Shown here one piece after another: positions 1 to 13,700 of a DNA stretch of 64,000 bases. The stretch comes from Lycocorax pyrrhopterus obiensis (Eukaryota > Chordata > Aves > Passeriformes > Paradisaeidae): positions 576,473 to 640,472 of the forward strand of contig JACSVZ010000003.1 of the NCBI GenBank assembly GCA_014706295.1. The letters are read 5' to 3'. The translations under genes and the position numbers were made by a program. The notes below the pieces were generated by a model. The model ran no database searches. It was given only the letters and a program-made list of their open reading frames with translations, and was not told the origin of the DNA. Each line of letters begins with the position of its first letter. Within the stretch, counting starts at the first letter, position 1.

Positions 1-2974
1 CAGTTCAGGCAAGCTTGATTTTGCCTTTGTTTCCCACAGAATTTCAAGGAAATTCAGGACTGAGCAGGATTGGGCCCACGGTGCAAATACACAAACACGC
101 TGGCCAAAGATTTTTATCCCCAGGGGCCCACAAAGTGCTCCACAGGAAAGGATGGGCACAGGCAGAGAGAAATGCCCAAAATGCTCTTTTAAGAACCCCA
201 GCTAAGGCTGGGATCAGCTCAAATGCCACATCTCTGGGCAGAGGGGCTTGTCGTGCTTTGCTGCCCACAGCTGCTCCTCAGGACACTCCTGGAGCTGCTG
301 GGCTATGAAACTCATAAAAAAAACCCCATTTCAGTGACCAGCACCCAGCAACCTGAGTGTTCCTCTCCTCCCAAAGTCCTGCCACTCACAGAACCCTCAT
401 GTGCTATAAAACAGAGGCGAGGAGCACCAGCTCCCCCTGCTCCATGGCCTGGGTGAAATTCCCATTATCCCACCATCCCCAGCTCCTGGGGTGATCCCAG
501 CAGGGCAGAGTGCCCCCTTTTCCAGGGGCACATTCCTCCTGGAAGGGCTGCAAGCTACAGCTGTTTTTATTTGCTGCTGCTGCTGTGTTTTCAAGGCCTA
601 TCTCCCAATTAGCAGAGCAATGTGTTGGCTTAAACAAACACCCGGGGGGAGGGAGTTGTGAGGGCTGTTTGCGTTGGCACCAAGAGCCTTTTGCAAAGCC
701 TGGCACACAACCCACAGCTCTAAACACTGCATTTCCTTTGTTAATTCCTAGTTCTGAATTTCTCCTTCCCACAGCAGCAGGAAGAGGAAGGCTGGTGACA
801 GCACACAGCCCATCCGTGCTCCACAGGTCACGGAGGAGAGTAGACCACGATGAACGTGGCACTTGGTGGGCTCTGCTCCTCTGAGCCACTTCTCTGCCAC
901 CACCTCCTCCTCCTCATGGGATTGCCACCCTCTGGTTTTGCTGGGAGCCCTGGGAAAGGTCGTGGAGCAACAGGGAAGGCAGATGCTGCCATCAAGTTGT
1001 GTTGTGTGCAAGAAACCCGCTGGGTGAGACACATCTGCCACCAGCCCGGTGACACTGGCCCTTCCTGGCCAAACACATCCCCAAAAGGAGCTGGTTTGCA
1101 CCCAGGATGAAGGAGAGCTCCAGCACGTACTGGGATCTCTGCTCCCTGTCTTCCAGCTGGGAATGCAGAGGAGAAGCTGCACACTTCAGGTGACAAACAC
1201 ACGGATGTCACTTCTTTGGAAACGAGCTAAAAGACAAAGCATAGCTCTTCACTGCTCTGAGAGGAATTAAGACTTTTTCAGGGGGGAAAAAAAAGAGAAA
1301 CCACTGATGATTTAAAAGGCAAAGGGATGAAGGGGAGAAATGCCATCCCCATACATCCACACTGCTGGAAATCTTCCAGGGAGAGGAGGAAATCTGCCAC
1401 TGCTGCTATTCCAAATGAAAAGATAGGGAAAAAATATATTTTAATTAGGTGACAAGTATGAAATGAGGAGAAGCAGGCTGGCTTTCACAGAAAGCAGGAG
1501 CTATTTTTGGGGTGCAGCTCCTCTACCTGAGCATCTGCCTTCCCAGGACACCTCTTTGGAGGAACAAAGGGGCCAGAGGTTTGTGGAGTTGTATCCAGAT
1601 GAGGGATAAAGGGAGCTGTGGTGTCTGCCCATCCAAGGGAGAGACTCCCCACAAAAGACCTCTAATTCCCAGGGCTTCACATCCTCCTACACCTTTAAGG
1701 GGCCACAAAAAGCTCCTTTTTAAATGCCCAAACCCAATTCTGATGAAGCTGCTGCATTTGGTAACCCAGCCTCTGCCAGGCTGCACCGAAGCCTGAAGGT
1801 CCCTGGCAAATCTTCTCCCGGGCCTCATTTGCTTTCCAGATGCTTCAGGGGTTGCATGAAAACCCTGTGGACTTCTCCTCCTGGAGAATAGGATGTGAGC
1901 ATGCTTAAAAATGCCATTTCTGGGCATTTTTTGCGAAGTTTGGTTCAAGCTGAATGTTACAGCTCAGCGTGGTGGCAAAAAGTGGGGAGAGGAAAGGGAG
2001 AGGCTGGAACAGCAGCTTAAAAACGTCTGTGGGATTCAGAAAGGGAATTTCCAAGGGAAGAGGTGGCTGATAAGCCCCCACGAGGGCCAGGCTGCTGGGA
2101 TGAGGCGGCCAGAGCTGTGGAGCAGAGCCCGCTGAGCCGGGAAGGCCGGAGCGCGGCGCCTGTCACCCCCGGGTGTGACAGCTCCAGCCCCGGCTGCTGC
2201 ACTCATTTGAGGACAGCGCTGCTCTGCCTCCAGATTCCCCCTTGCCCTGTTAAACACTCACACCAAAGAGCCTCCAGGCTGGAATCATTAGAGGGACAAA
2301 GGGTCAACAACATTAGGAGATTGATAAATATCCCTCCCTCGCAAGAGCCAGTCCCAACTGAGGATGCTCTCTGCGATGCCAGCTGCACGCAAGGATTTTT
2401 CCTTCTGTGTGTGTGCATTTTGAAAGCGTTGGCTGCCTCTCCCAAATGGGCAATTTCTATTTGGAGACCAGATGTATTTTTATATCAACAGGGGAGAAAA
2501 GTGGGAACTCGGCTTCCAGTTAATAGTTCAAAAATAAAAACAATTCCGCAACAATTCTGCACAGGGAGCATCAGGAAATGGTGAGTGCTTCCTTAGCTGG
2601 AGTTAATTTGGTATTGCCAGTGGGTCTGAGTTCCAGGGGAGGCTGAGAAGATCAAACCAAGCCTGATGGGGCAGATCTGCAGGCACAGCCTCGGGAAGAT
2701 GGGAGGGGGAGCCCCCCACCTCCGGGCTGGCTGTGGAAAATCTCCATGTGCGCTCCCACAGCAGCCGTGGTTGTTCAGAGAAAAAGACAAACACCGGAGG
2801 TCACAGGCTTTAAATGCCCAACAAAGCCAGCCTAACTATTCTATTACAAACCCATCATGTTTTATAAGATGCTTATAAGCAATTTCCAGATTACCACTCT
2901 GAGCAAAAGCGTCACTGCCAGTCAGAGCTATTCAGCTCAGAGGTCTCCAGGCCCACTCCCCTCCTCTCTCATTT

Positions 2975-3125
2975 CACTCAGCAATAAACTCTAAGCCAAT
3001 TATGAGCGTGTTTACAATATTCAGGATCCTATTCATCAATACACCGTGCATCCTTTTCCAGACGGCCAATGGAGTGTACTTGATGTGCCACTTGTGAGAC
3101 AATTAAATCCCTCAAAGAGATGAGG
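2975..3125. promoter_or_regulatory. Candidate conserved non-coding element
   Basis: An AT-rich, non-repetitive, low-CpG block flanked by GC-rich intron. It holds a forkhead-type GTGTTTAC (near 3007), a CCAATTATG and GGCCAATGG pair and a homeodomain-type ACAATTAAAT. No ORF or repeat explains it. Conservation cannot be judged without an alignment. Confidence 0.3.
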
Positions 3126-3735
3126 GTGGAAAAAAAAAGATGAAGAAGGAAGAAGAGCTGCTTTGCCGGGAAAGAAGAAAACCCCGCTGAGAGCTCTTCC
3201 ACAGGGCAGCTCTCTCCCTGCACGCTCCCCTCCACGAGCTTGGGGAGCAGTGCCCTGATCCAGAGCCCTGCCTGGCTCTCTCCCCTCACCCGAGATGGGC
3301 TCCTGTCACTGAGATTCCCATTTGTCTAGTGCAGCTGGAATCAGTCCCTGAGGGGATGGAAAAGGATGGGAGGCAAACAGCCTGTGCCTGTTTCCCCCAG
3401 AAAGCAGCAGAAAAGTGGGTGCTGCTTCACACCCCCCACAGCCAGGTCCCCCTATGCACCCTTCCATCCAAAGCCTCGAGTTTCCCTGGGAAAAGATTAA
3501 TTCAAACCCCAGGAACAAAGCCTGAACGACTGTGGAGTGAAGCAGAGGTGAAAGCAAAGCTGCTTTGAGCAGAGCCATGGGCACAGCTCGAGGTACAGGG
3601 AGAGGAACCAGGTTCCTGGGGGGATCCCTGCACCCCCAGCTGACCCCCAGGGGGAGGAGGGAAGCTGAGCACAGGGAAGTTTGAATTAGGATCAATACAG
3701 GACTAACAAAGAAACTCCATGTACTGTGTTATACA

Positions 3736-3790
3736 GGAGGTCAGGCTGGAAGGGATGATCTAATAGTCCCTTGTGATCCTGGATCAATGA
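3736..3790 (+). mobile_element. CR1 LINE 3'-end fragment
   Basis: GGTCAGGCTGGAAGGGATGA followed by TCTAATAGTCCCTTGTGAT resembles the terminal part of amniote CR1 elements (GGTCAGACTAGATGATCTAATGGTCCCTTCTG type). Only about 55 bp remain. Confidence 0.5.
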
Positions 3791-4599
3791 ATGCTGTCTA
3801 AAAACATAAACACAGGCTCTGGCTGGCTCCCCCTCCTCTCTCCTTCATCTCCGCTCACAGCCTTGAAAATCTGGAGTTTTGGGGGGGTCATGTGGTGCCT
3901 TCCCTTCAGCAATAACACCCCGGGTGTTGTGCTTACGACCACTCCCTTCCAGACCCTGCACAGATCAGCAGGAATCAGCAGCAGGATGGAATCCACCCTG
4001 CTCCAGAACCTCTGGCAAAGGGTAAGAGCAGGATGCTGCCAGGCTGCAATCCCCTTGCTTCTGGTAAAAGCATGGAACTTAAATATACAGGAAAGCTTTC
4101 AAAAATAAATGAACTGGGCCAAGTCATAACTACTGATCCTCTGGTACAGTCACTGGGAAAGCACCAGGGCAGCCCCTGCTCCCAGGGCACTCTCAAAACA
4201 CACAGAAGAACTGGTGAACACGAGCCTTGCACAGGTTACAAATCAGGAAACATCCACAATACCCAAAACTGCCCTGAAGTCAAGGCAGTGGTGGAGGTGG
4301 GACATGCACAGAGGTTTCCTGATGTGTTAATGTTAAGTCAAAACCATCCTGTCTCACCTTGCTGCTGACAAACCCTAAAAATAAGCTCCTGTCCTTCTGT
4401 ATTACAAGAAATTTGAGTTATTTTACCAGTTGCACTGAAATTATCCCCATTATGGCTTGGGTTGTGGGTTTTGTTGCTGCCCACACAGCCTGAGTGCAGC
4501 TTTCCTGGGGAACGGTACCAGCCTGCCCCAAATCGGGGGGGACAGAGCCCCTTTCCCCCCTGGCTGGGGCAGTGCCAGCGCGGCAGCAGCACAGCTCAC

Positions 4600-4705
4600 C
4601 TTGGCATCCTGCTTGGTGACGAAATCCACGAAGCCAAAGCCCCGGTGGGATCCCGTTCCTGCCATTTTCTTGGGCAGCCGGACAGTCTTGAGCTCTCCAA
4701 AGGTG
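4600..4705 (-). CDS. RBM19: RBM19 exon 22 (RRM6 RNP1; last exon in window)
   Basis: TFGELKTVRLPKKMAGTGSH then RGFGFVDFVTKQDAK. RGFGFVDF is RNP1 of RRM6. It joins exon 21 in phase (Ser split AG|C) although 18.4 kb away, and ends at a GTGAGC donor in phase 0. The following RRM6 tail and C-terminus are not found in bases 1-4599. Confidence 0.96.
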
Positions 4706-7700
4706 CTGTGAATCCAAGGAAAGGCAGAGACAGCGTGAGGTGAAGGAAGAACCACTGCTTTCCCACAAACCTCGGCAGTGCCAGCTGCAGACCCACGCTG
4801 AGCGGGACTCTCCCATCGGGTGAGTCTTGCTCCAGGTGTCCTGCAGCCACTCTGCCTCCCTGCAAGCCCCATTTCCCAAGCAAATACCACCAGCTGAAAC
4901 CTCAGCTTGGATTTCAAGGATCGCTCTGGATATAAACCTTAACAAGACAAAAAACTTCTTCAGTGTGACTGCTTTGCTTCTCCTGCCCTCAGGAGATCCA
5001 GCCAGCATGCCAGGCCCTGCTCAGGGTGGGCAAAGAGCATCTCCAGGTTATCAGGGCTGCTCCAAATCTCACCCAAACAGATTTATTTGCCCCTTTCAGG
5101 AGGGGCTGGAGTGCACAGGACACAGGCAGGACACAGAGCGTGGCCCCACAGGGAATTGTTGTTTCCAGAACAGCTCCTCCATTCCCAGAGGCGTCATCCC
5201 TCCCCTCCAGGGATCCTGGGCGCTTTTTATGACTGGATTTCCTCACTAGCCCTTCAGCCAGTCCCCTCCTGCAGCCTCTGGGCTGGAATAAACTGGTTTT
5301 ATTTAAGCTTTCCAGATGCACAAAGGGAAACAGGCGAATCCAGCAGACCACAACACCCTCCATATCCAACAGCATTTCAGGCAAGTTTTGGAGTGTCATT
5401 GGAATGGGGAGATAAGGGGGCTCCTGTCCCAGAGAAGGAACTTGTGGCTGGAGCACCAAAGCACGCAGCCATCCCACTTTGCCCAAAAGGCCTGGAAGCA
5501 GCACTTGCTGGACACCCCTCTCCAGTACCATGCCCTGGAGAAATTCCAGGACAAAGCCGACGCTTCCCCTGCTGCCGCGCTCCCGCTTCCCCTTCTCCTC
5601 CCCTCCCCTCACACCCATTTATCAAACACACATGCACAAACTGCAGGCAATAAATATTTAATGTGGCCCGGGTCTGAAGAGATGTGTTATTTTATTTGAA
5701 AATCTCCACACAGGCGTGCATACACAAAAGGAGCCTGGGATACGGCGGTGCCAAAGAGCACCCGGGAATAAACACAGTAAAGGCCATAAATGCTCTCATG
5801 AAATGATATAAGCTAAATCCTGGGAGTTAACCTGCTGCACCGGCAGCATGACCAGGCATTCATCCACCCAATTTCCTTAGGCAACGTGGTGTGTAAATGC
5901 ACCATTATGAAGCTTCGAAATGAATCCGCACGTCTCGCGCTCGGTGCTTTCCCTCCCGCTCTCCCTCCTGCCCCCTCGGAGCCGGAGCTACGCAAACAAA
6001 CAAACAAACCCGAGCGCAGGAGAGGGAGCAGCCTCAGCTGGGGGGAACGCTCGGAGCCGGAGCAGCAGGAGCTCCCTGTGGTTTCCAGAGGTCCTCCTGC
6101 AAGGGGGGGGGGGGATGACAGGGACTGCCAAGGTCCCTGGGGCATCTCAAACGCTGCAGTTGGGTGAGGGGAGAGGCAGTGAGAGCTCCTGAGCCGTGGA
6201 GGTGCCCATCTAGCCAGGAGAAATGGGGGGCAGGAGCCATGGGCATGCTCCAGTCTCTCTCCCTCTCTCTCTCTCCACGAAAAACATCGAGGGCATTGCC
6301 TGGGGCAGCAGAGTATCTGCTGAAGGAACAGGAGCAGAGTATTTGCTCCGGGGGAGGGCTCAGACAGCGCTCAGTCCGTGCACTAAAACACCACCGTGGC
6401 CTTTGGACACCAAGAGCCAGCGCACAGGACGGGCCAGGAGGTGCCCACAGGAACAGGATGGCTCTGGATCCAGAGTGCCAGGGAAGCTGGGAGAAACTGG
6501 CTCTTCCTTCCTGCCCAGCCACGCACACTGGGAGAGGGGTGGAGGCAGCGGAGACCTGATCCAGAGCCAGAGCAGAACTGGCCACGAGCTTTTGCTGGGC
6601 AGTGGGAGCCAGCAGGGGCTGCCAGAGCGCTGGATCCAGGGGCGAGGGAAGCCGAGGGGACACGGCTGACCCCGGTGGGGCCGTGCAGTGGAGCAGAGTC
6701 CCCCCCACTGCGGCGCTAATTAGAAACCACAACACAGCAATTACCAGCCCGGGAGCTGCGAATGAAGCGCAGAGCTCCGGCCTTTAATGTTCTCCTCTCC
6801 GGTGCCAGGCACAGACTCACACCTCTCTTTTCCAATTATTGCTTTGGATCTGGGGGGAGAGAGGGGCAGAGGCAGAAGGAAACCCAATTACCCCCCGGCG
6901 TGCCAGGCTCCCGTGCCCAGGGAAGCCAGAGGGAAGCCGGGTGCCGACGCGTTGGCTCCCGCTCCAGCTGCACCCAGGCTCCAGGCATGGACTGTGCCAC
7001 GGGCAGAGGCACGGGAGCGGGGATGGGAGGAGGAAAAGGAGGGAGCACCTCACCCCAATGACACCGGAGCGCAGCGACAAGGGAGGGAAGAAAGCGGCTT
7101 TTCCGTAAGATCCCACTGAACTGTTTGGAACGGGCTCGCAGGGGCTGGGATGGCTCCGGAGGCAGGGGCAGCACAGCAAGTCACAGCTGGTGTCGCTGCC
7201 AGCTCCTTCCCCTTCCAGCGCAGATGGAGAGAAAAAACCCACAGGCGCCCCAGGGTGGGGGTTCCCCTGCGTGCTGGTGCCTCTCTCCTCTCAAACTGGG
7301 CACAGACCAGCGACCCTGCTGCCAGCATGGAGCACGGCACGAGGCCAGGCTCCTTCCCTCTAGCAGGATGATTCACAGGGACGTTTCCAGCATCAGTGAG
7401 TGTGAAACCAGAGTGGTTTCTGGATTTACACTCACCCAACCCACCCATGCCTTCTCCAAGTGCTCCTGAGCCCCTGCACCAGGCCTGAAGGACGTGGTGG
7501 TTGTGGGAGCAAAGCCCTTTCAATCCTGAGACACTGACTTGTTTGCAGTCAGCCTGGCTTAACTTTGCACGAGACTTAACGCCAGTCCCTGTGAGCCCAC
7601 CAGACTCCCGTGCCCGGCCTGGGGCTGGATTTCTGGCAGGACAGCCCCACAGCTCCTGGTGGCACCACACTGGGATGGGATTTCACCTGTAATAAGCATG

Positions 7701-10700
7701 GGCGAGGTGCGCAGCAATCCCAAATCTCTTGTGAAATGACCTCCCTACCCATGCAGCTGCTCACAGTTAATACAGGAAGGTTTGGGGGGGCCAAAAGCAG
7801 AGAGTTTTGCCAAGAGGCAGCAGGACTGCAGAGCCCCTGGTGACCTGCCATGCAGACGGCTGCTCCAGCCCCTCCCTGCTTCCTGCCCGTAGATCCATGA
7901 AAAATGGTGTCCAACAGCTATTCTCTGAAATCCCAAGAGGAATCAGGAGCAGGAGGGCAGGGCAGAGGTGTGGGTGGGTGTGGAGGACGTGGCTGTGCCC
8001 GGGCTCCCCTGTCCCTGCCAGCCCGGCTGGCAGATCTGTCCTCACGCCTCGCTCTCCCAGGCCTGGCACGGTTTCCTGCTGCCGGCTGGGAGGGATGACA
8101 GCCTCGACAAACACTGCAACTCCTCTTTCTTAAATGAGAACCTTTGTTTTGTGCCCATCCAGATTTGCTGGGAAACCAGAAAAAGCCTGTGCTGGCCCTG
8201 GCTGAGCCACGATGCACAGGGCTGCAGAACAGAGACAGCCACAAGCTGACAAGTCACCCATTCCAAGCTCGGCAGGAACACAGAGTGCATCCCAGAGATG
8301 CCAAAGGGACATCCCCTCCCTCCCACCACAAGACGTGCAGCATTTCTCCACGGCATTGCTGGCTGTCAGCTGCTCTCCCGTGCTTTGGCAGCTCTTCCAG
8401 CTGAACTCAGGGAGGAGAAGCTGAACACGTCCCACTCCCCTGGCTGAACACAGGGAGGAGAAGGAGATTGCTGCAATCCTCACTGCAAGCTGGCTGCAGG
8501 TCAGAGGAACATCACTTCTTGGGATTGCAATGATATCCCTCTGGCACAGGCCAGCTGGGAGGCAAGTCCTTTGCCTGCTAATTATAGGACATGATATTGC
8601 TATCAAACAGCACATTCCAGCTTGGGGACAACACACGGCTCACGAGGCTTCGCCTGCTCACCAGAAGGTGCCTGCACAGCCATGGGACACAGGAGAATGG
8701 GGATACAGGTGGGCTCCAGAAGACCTCTTCCCTGCCCTTCCTTCTTCCCTGGTCTCCAGAAAACCCTACAGCCTCAGGCAGCCATGATGGCCACTCATTC
8801 ACGGGACAGCTACCTCCAGATCAGGGTGAACGTGGAATCAGAGTGGTTTGGTTGGAAGAAACCTTAAAGCTCATCCAGTTCCTCCTCCTGCTACACCTTC
8901 CACTGTCCCAGGCTGCTCCAAGCCCCAATGTCCAGCCTGGCCTTGGACACTGCCAGGGATCCAGGGGCAGCCACAGCTGCTCTGGGCACCCTGTGCCAGG
9001 GCCTCCCCACCCTCCCAGGGAACAGTTTCTTCCAAAGAATTTCTTCCTAAGGAATTGTAAACGTCTCTCCAGCTGGGAAGTGTTCCCTCCATTTCCACGC
9101 CTTTCCCGGCCCAAAGAGCAGCATTTAAACTGCCAGATCCTCAAGACAGGCCCTGTCCATCCCTGCTGGGTGTTTTCAAGCCCCAAACACACAGATGTGT
9201 TTGTCACACTGATCTTGGTGCACCCCAAGCCCTGAGCTGATCGAGGACTCTTGGGTTGCCAAGTTCTGAGGAGGAAAGCACAACTGACACCATGAATGTG
9301 TCCACTGCCAAAACCACAGAACATCCCGGAAAACAGCCACAAAAATCACCCTCAGCGTTCTGCAGATGTGCACAGAGGTCCCACTGCACAGAGCCGTCCT
9401 CAGTCCCCCTCTCTGGTTTATATTCCTTCAAGAACAACGAAACAGCAAAACCACGTTGAAAAACTGATGATGAAAACCTTTATCAAGGCTGCCAACCTTC
9501 TCCTGGGTTGCCATCTACTGCCACCATCTCCTCCTCTCCTCCTCTTGCTGCCTTCCCATTCCGAGCCCTGCCCAATCGCCCTCGTGACCGCGGGCAGCCC
9601 CAGGCCGGAGCTCAGGTGGCTGAGCCGGACGTGTGACCACTCATCCCAAACGGCCCCGGGCAGGGATGATGAGCCCAAAAGAGACACAAGCCCTTCCCTC
9701 CCTCCCCTCTCTGCACAGCCTCAGGCCCAGGAGCAGGCTGCAGCCACACAGAATTCACTCAATCCCTTTGCAATGCTCCTCTTCATTTTATTCTTTGTCC
9801 CCCCTTGCCCCCAAACAGGACCTTCCCTCCCCAAAAACAATGGCCCTGCCCATCTCTGCCTCTGCACCCATTCGCTGATGATAAGGGGGAGGGAAAAAAA
9901 TACAGTGATGGTCCTTTTTTCCTTTCTCCCTCCTTGAGGAAGGCAGGACCCTGGCAAATGGTTTTGCCCCTGGGCTGAGCCATGGCCAGTTCCACCCCCT
10001 GCATGAGGGAGTTAATGGAATACGCAGCAGAAGGGCCCTCCCGCCTCCCGCTCCAGGACTTCAGCTGACTCCAGGACGGCTAATCCCATTACAAGAAAAT
10101 AACGTGGATAATTCAAGCTAATGAAATCGTTACAAGAATGTGGACAGCCAGGGGTGGACATTCAGAGCCAATTTAACACTCCTTGGTGTTGTTATCCCCA
10201 GCACAGGAAATATCTGAAAGGAGGAAGGGAAAGGGAAGGAGGGAGGAAAAAAGCCTTCCTCTCTTGTTAGCTTAAATCCTGTTAGAGAGTTCAGGAACTA
10301 ATCTGGCACCCATCTCCCCTATTACCCATTATCATCATCATCATCAAGAATGTCTCCTTCACCTCTGCAAATCAGCAAATGAAGGCACAGAAAGATAAGG
10401 TGGGAGGGAAAGCTCTGGATTCTGGAGCCAAGTCAAACTGTGGCTCCCTCCAGCTCTGGTGGAGCCAGGGGTGGAGGGATTTGGCAGCAGAGCAGGGGTC
10501 CCAGTGTCCCCCCAGCCCGTGGATGAAGTGAGACCAGGAAGCAGGTCCCCGGTGCAAAGCTGATCCTTCATTCCCTGTCCTGCTGGATAATCAAAGCACC
10601 TGCGAAATCCATGTGACAAGCCAGCGGGACACAGGACAGCCACGGCTGCGCCTTCTTTACTCCACAGATCATCAGCTTTTCCAGCTTCCTCTCCTCTTTG

Positions 10701-13700
10701 CCCAGGAGCAGCCTCTTTGTTTGGAGGCCCCTTGATCTGCTGCTGCAGCACAACTGGGTTTTGCTTTATGTGATTCCTCTTTTTCCGTGCCAGCCTTGCG
10801 CTGCCGCCTGCTCCAAGCCCCGGATCCCTTCCCGAGCCCAGCTTTCTGGGGAAGACCTGTCCTTGCTGCCAGAGCCTCCTGGGGCAGGTCCAAAGCCAGG
10901 CTCCCTGGAATAACAGTGCTGCAAGTGGAGGAAGTCCATGAGATCCACTAGGAAACAGTCCTGGGAAGCTGGGCCAGCTTTTGGATTGCCCTCGCTCCCT
11001 CAGTGCCTGCGGAAATCTCCAAGTTTAGCTCCTCCTGGATTTATCGAGTTTTGGCACGGATCTTCAAAGATTATTCAGATGCCCAACACCACAACTACTG
11101 CACGTGCCAGGGACTGCGTGGACATGGATGTGCTTCTTCCAAGGAGCTGGGAATTTGCCCACGAATCCCATTTTTAGCGGACAGAGGCAGCAGCGGCCCC
11201 TGGAGCTCGCGGCAAAGCAGGATCAGGAACACAACAGCTTTGGCCCCACAGCAGGAGGCAGCCTGGGGATCTTCCCTCTCCTCAAGGTGCTGGAGCAGGA
11301 GGCAGTGGCTGCTTCCCATGGCTTAACTGGCTTGTTTAAAAACACAGCAAAACATTTTATCCCTCCTCGATTTATTTTCCTTAACAGTTGCTTATGAGGG
11401 ACCTTATCAAAAGCGTTCTGAAATTCCAAGTAAATTAGTCATTAGGCAGGTTTTCAGAACAGTAATTAGGCCACTCCATGCCCCTGATGTATTATTTACC
11501 TGAGAAGATCTACATAATTAGGGCTCTTCTTTATAACTGGTATTACACACACTAAATTCTCCTCCAGTCTATCGTGTAATTACGCAATTAGGCCTCACAC
11601 TAAACAGAAACCAATCCTGAAAACCAAGCAGAAAGAAAAAAAAAAAAAAACCAACCCCACAACAGTAATTATTATTTTTTTAAATCCTCCATCAGCAGCA
11701 CAGCAGCAAGTCTTAAATTTTAATATCCCTCCACTTAAGTCATTCCTAACCAGGTGCTGCAGCCAGGTTTGGTTTCTTAATTTTGCCGTGTTTAATCCAC
11801 CATCGGGAGAGATTGGCTTTGAAGGCTGGTGGGAAAAGGGGCCTTTCCCTTCCCTGGATTTGCTGTGCTGGCAGGAGCAGCATCGTGCCCCTGCAGCCTC
11901 TCCCTCTGCGGCTCCTCAGCGCCCTGCTCCTCCCAGCCCATGATGAGTTTTCCTCGGCTCCTGGAGGCAGCCAGGTACAGCTGCTGTGGTGTGACCGTCA
12001 CAGCCATTCTGCCCTCCAGAGCTGGCTCCCATGCTGGAATTTTAGCGTGGAAGAAAGGAATGAGAGCCCTGCAGCAGGAGAGGGGATGCACAGAGCCCCA
12101 CCCAGCAGCCTCACATGCCTTTAGGATGGAAGGATGGACAGAGTCAGCTCCAGATTTGTTCCCATTTTTCTCCTGGTCCCACTGCAAAGCGAGATCCCGG
12201 GATGTCCCTTCCCACCTGTGCCTGCCCCTGGGGTGTTGCACATGTCCTGCTCTGTTTCCTGCTCCTTGCTGATGGAACAGCCTGCACCACTGGGGTGGGA
12301 AGTATTTTTTTAATCTACTTCTTGCCAAAAACCTATTTTAGAGTCGGTGCCATCAAGGAAAAGCACCCAGGACTCACCGACACCTCCTGGAGAAGACACC
12401 TGCCTATTATCCACATTTATTGCCATGCTTTAAAGGCAACGATGGTTCAGTTTGCTTAAAACAGGAACAGGCTTCCTCCTGAAATCTTACACCTCAGTGC
12501 TCACAATTTGCAGTTCCCAAGGCACAGGGGAAGGTGCAGAGCTGGCACAGGGAACACCACAAGCTTTAGGAAGCCCCAGGTTTAAGCAACGCTGCTGAAC
12601 TTGAACACCGACAGGAGCTTGGGAGTTCAAAGCCACCCCAAAAGAGTTTGAGCCGGTGGCACAGAGGATTTAAAGATAACTGGTGGATGTGTGATAGAAG
12701 AGGTCATCCCAAACCAGGATGGAGGTGGAAAATCCCACTTTAATATTATTCAGGTTTTGTTGCTGCTTCTCTTCTCCCAGGCAACCTTTCAGAGCTCTGA
12801 GCTGGGTCTGGCTGCAGCAGGGCTCTTGTCCCCCGTGCTGTCATGGGCCAGCCGTTCCTGGGCTCTGTCACTCTCAAATTCCCTAACCAACACCTTCCTT
12901 CTTAATCCTACTGTAAGTACTGGTTTTTTGTTTGTTTGTTTTGCTGGGGGAGACAAAAGACACTCAAGTCTGGTGGAGAAAGGAGCGGCTCTATCAGGAC
13001 ATCTTCCCGCACACCAGGACCAAAGCACGCGCCCCTGGCAGCTGTCCCTGAGGTGCACAAATGCACAACCCCCACACCCCAGCCCTCGTGAAATCTCCCT
13101 CCTTGTACAGCCTCCAACAAGAGCCCCCAAAGCCTTTCTCAGAGCTCGCCCTCCTAAGCCACAATTCTCCCAGCACGCAGCACCTTGCAGGACCAGGGCT
13201 TAGGAGCCACCAAGGCACTGCCCTGACCACCAGAGGGTCAGGATTTCAAAGGAACCCGCAACTCCAACAGCGCTCGGATTTGGGGATTTATCTCTCCTGG
13301 GCTCTTCTGAAAATCCTGATCAGAGCGCAGCTCTGGTCAAAAAAAAATAAGTTATGCTAAAAATAGTGCTTGCAGGAGGGTCTGGTGCAAATCTCTGCTG
13401 CTGGAGGGTTCTTGTGAGTCAGCTCCTTTCAAAGACAAGAGGAAATTCGTACAACTGGAAAAGCAGGAAACACAGAAGGAACCCAAAGGTGTAGCCAGGG
13501 CATCCTTTGGAGAAGGCAGCCTTGCTGTTAAGATACCAGCTGCATCAACAACGACAAAAATACAAAAATGTATCTCCTATTCAACTGTAGAACCTCCTGC
13601 ACCGAGCTGGAGGACAAATATAGAAGCAATGAGGTATTTATAGGCACACAGCTATTTTAATGCAGCTCTGCTTTAAAGAGAATCCTTATTTAAGTCTTGC

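Larger units (their letters stand above)
1..4599 (-). other. RBM19 intron 22 (partial), no coding content
   Basis: This lies downstream of the exon 22 donor in the gene direction. No continuation of RRM6 is present on the minus strand, so it is intron running off the window. It contains an AT-rich island with a conserved-element look (about 2975-3125) and a small CR1 tail (about 3736-3790). Otherwise it is ordinary GC-rich avian intron; the plus and minus ORFs here have no recognisable product. Confidence 0.75.

Noticed and set aside
1..4599. Last RBM19 exons (RRM6 tail and C-terminus)
   Set aside because: Searched the minus strand for the conserved tail (CHSTHLYGRRLVLEWAD type) and found nothing; they must lie outside the window.
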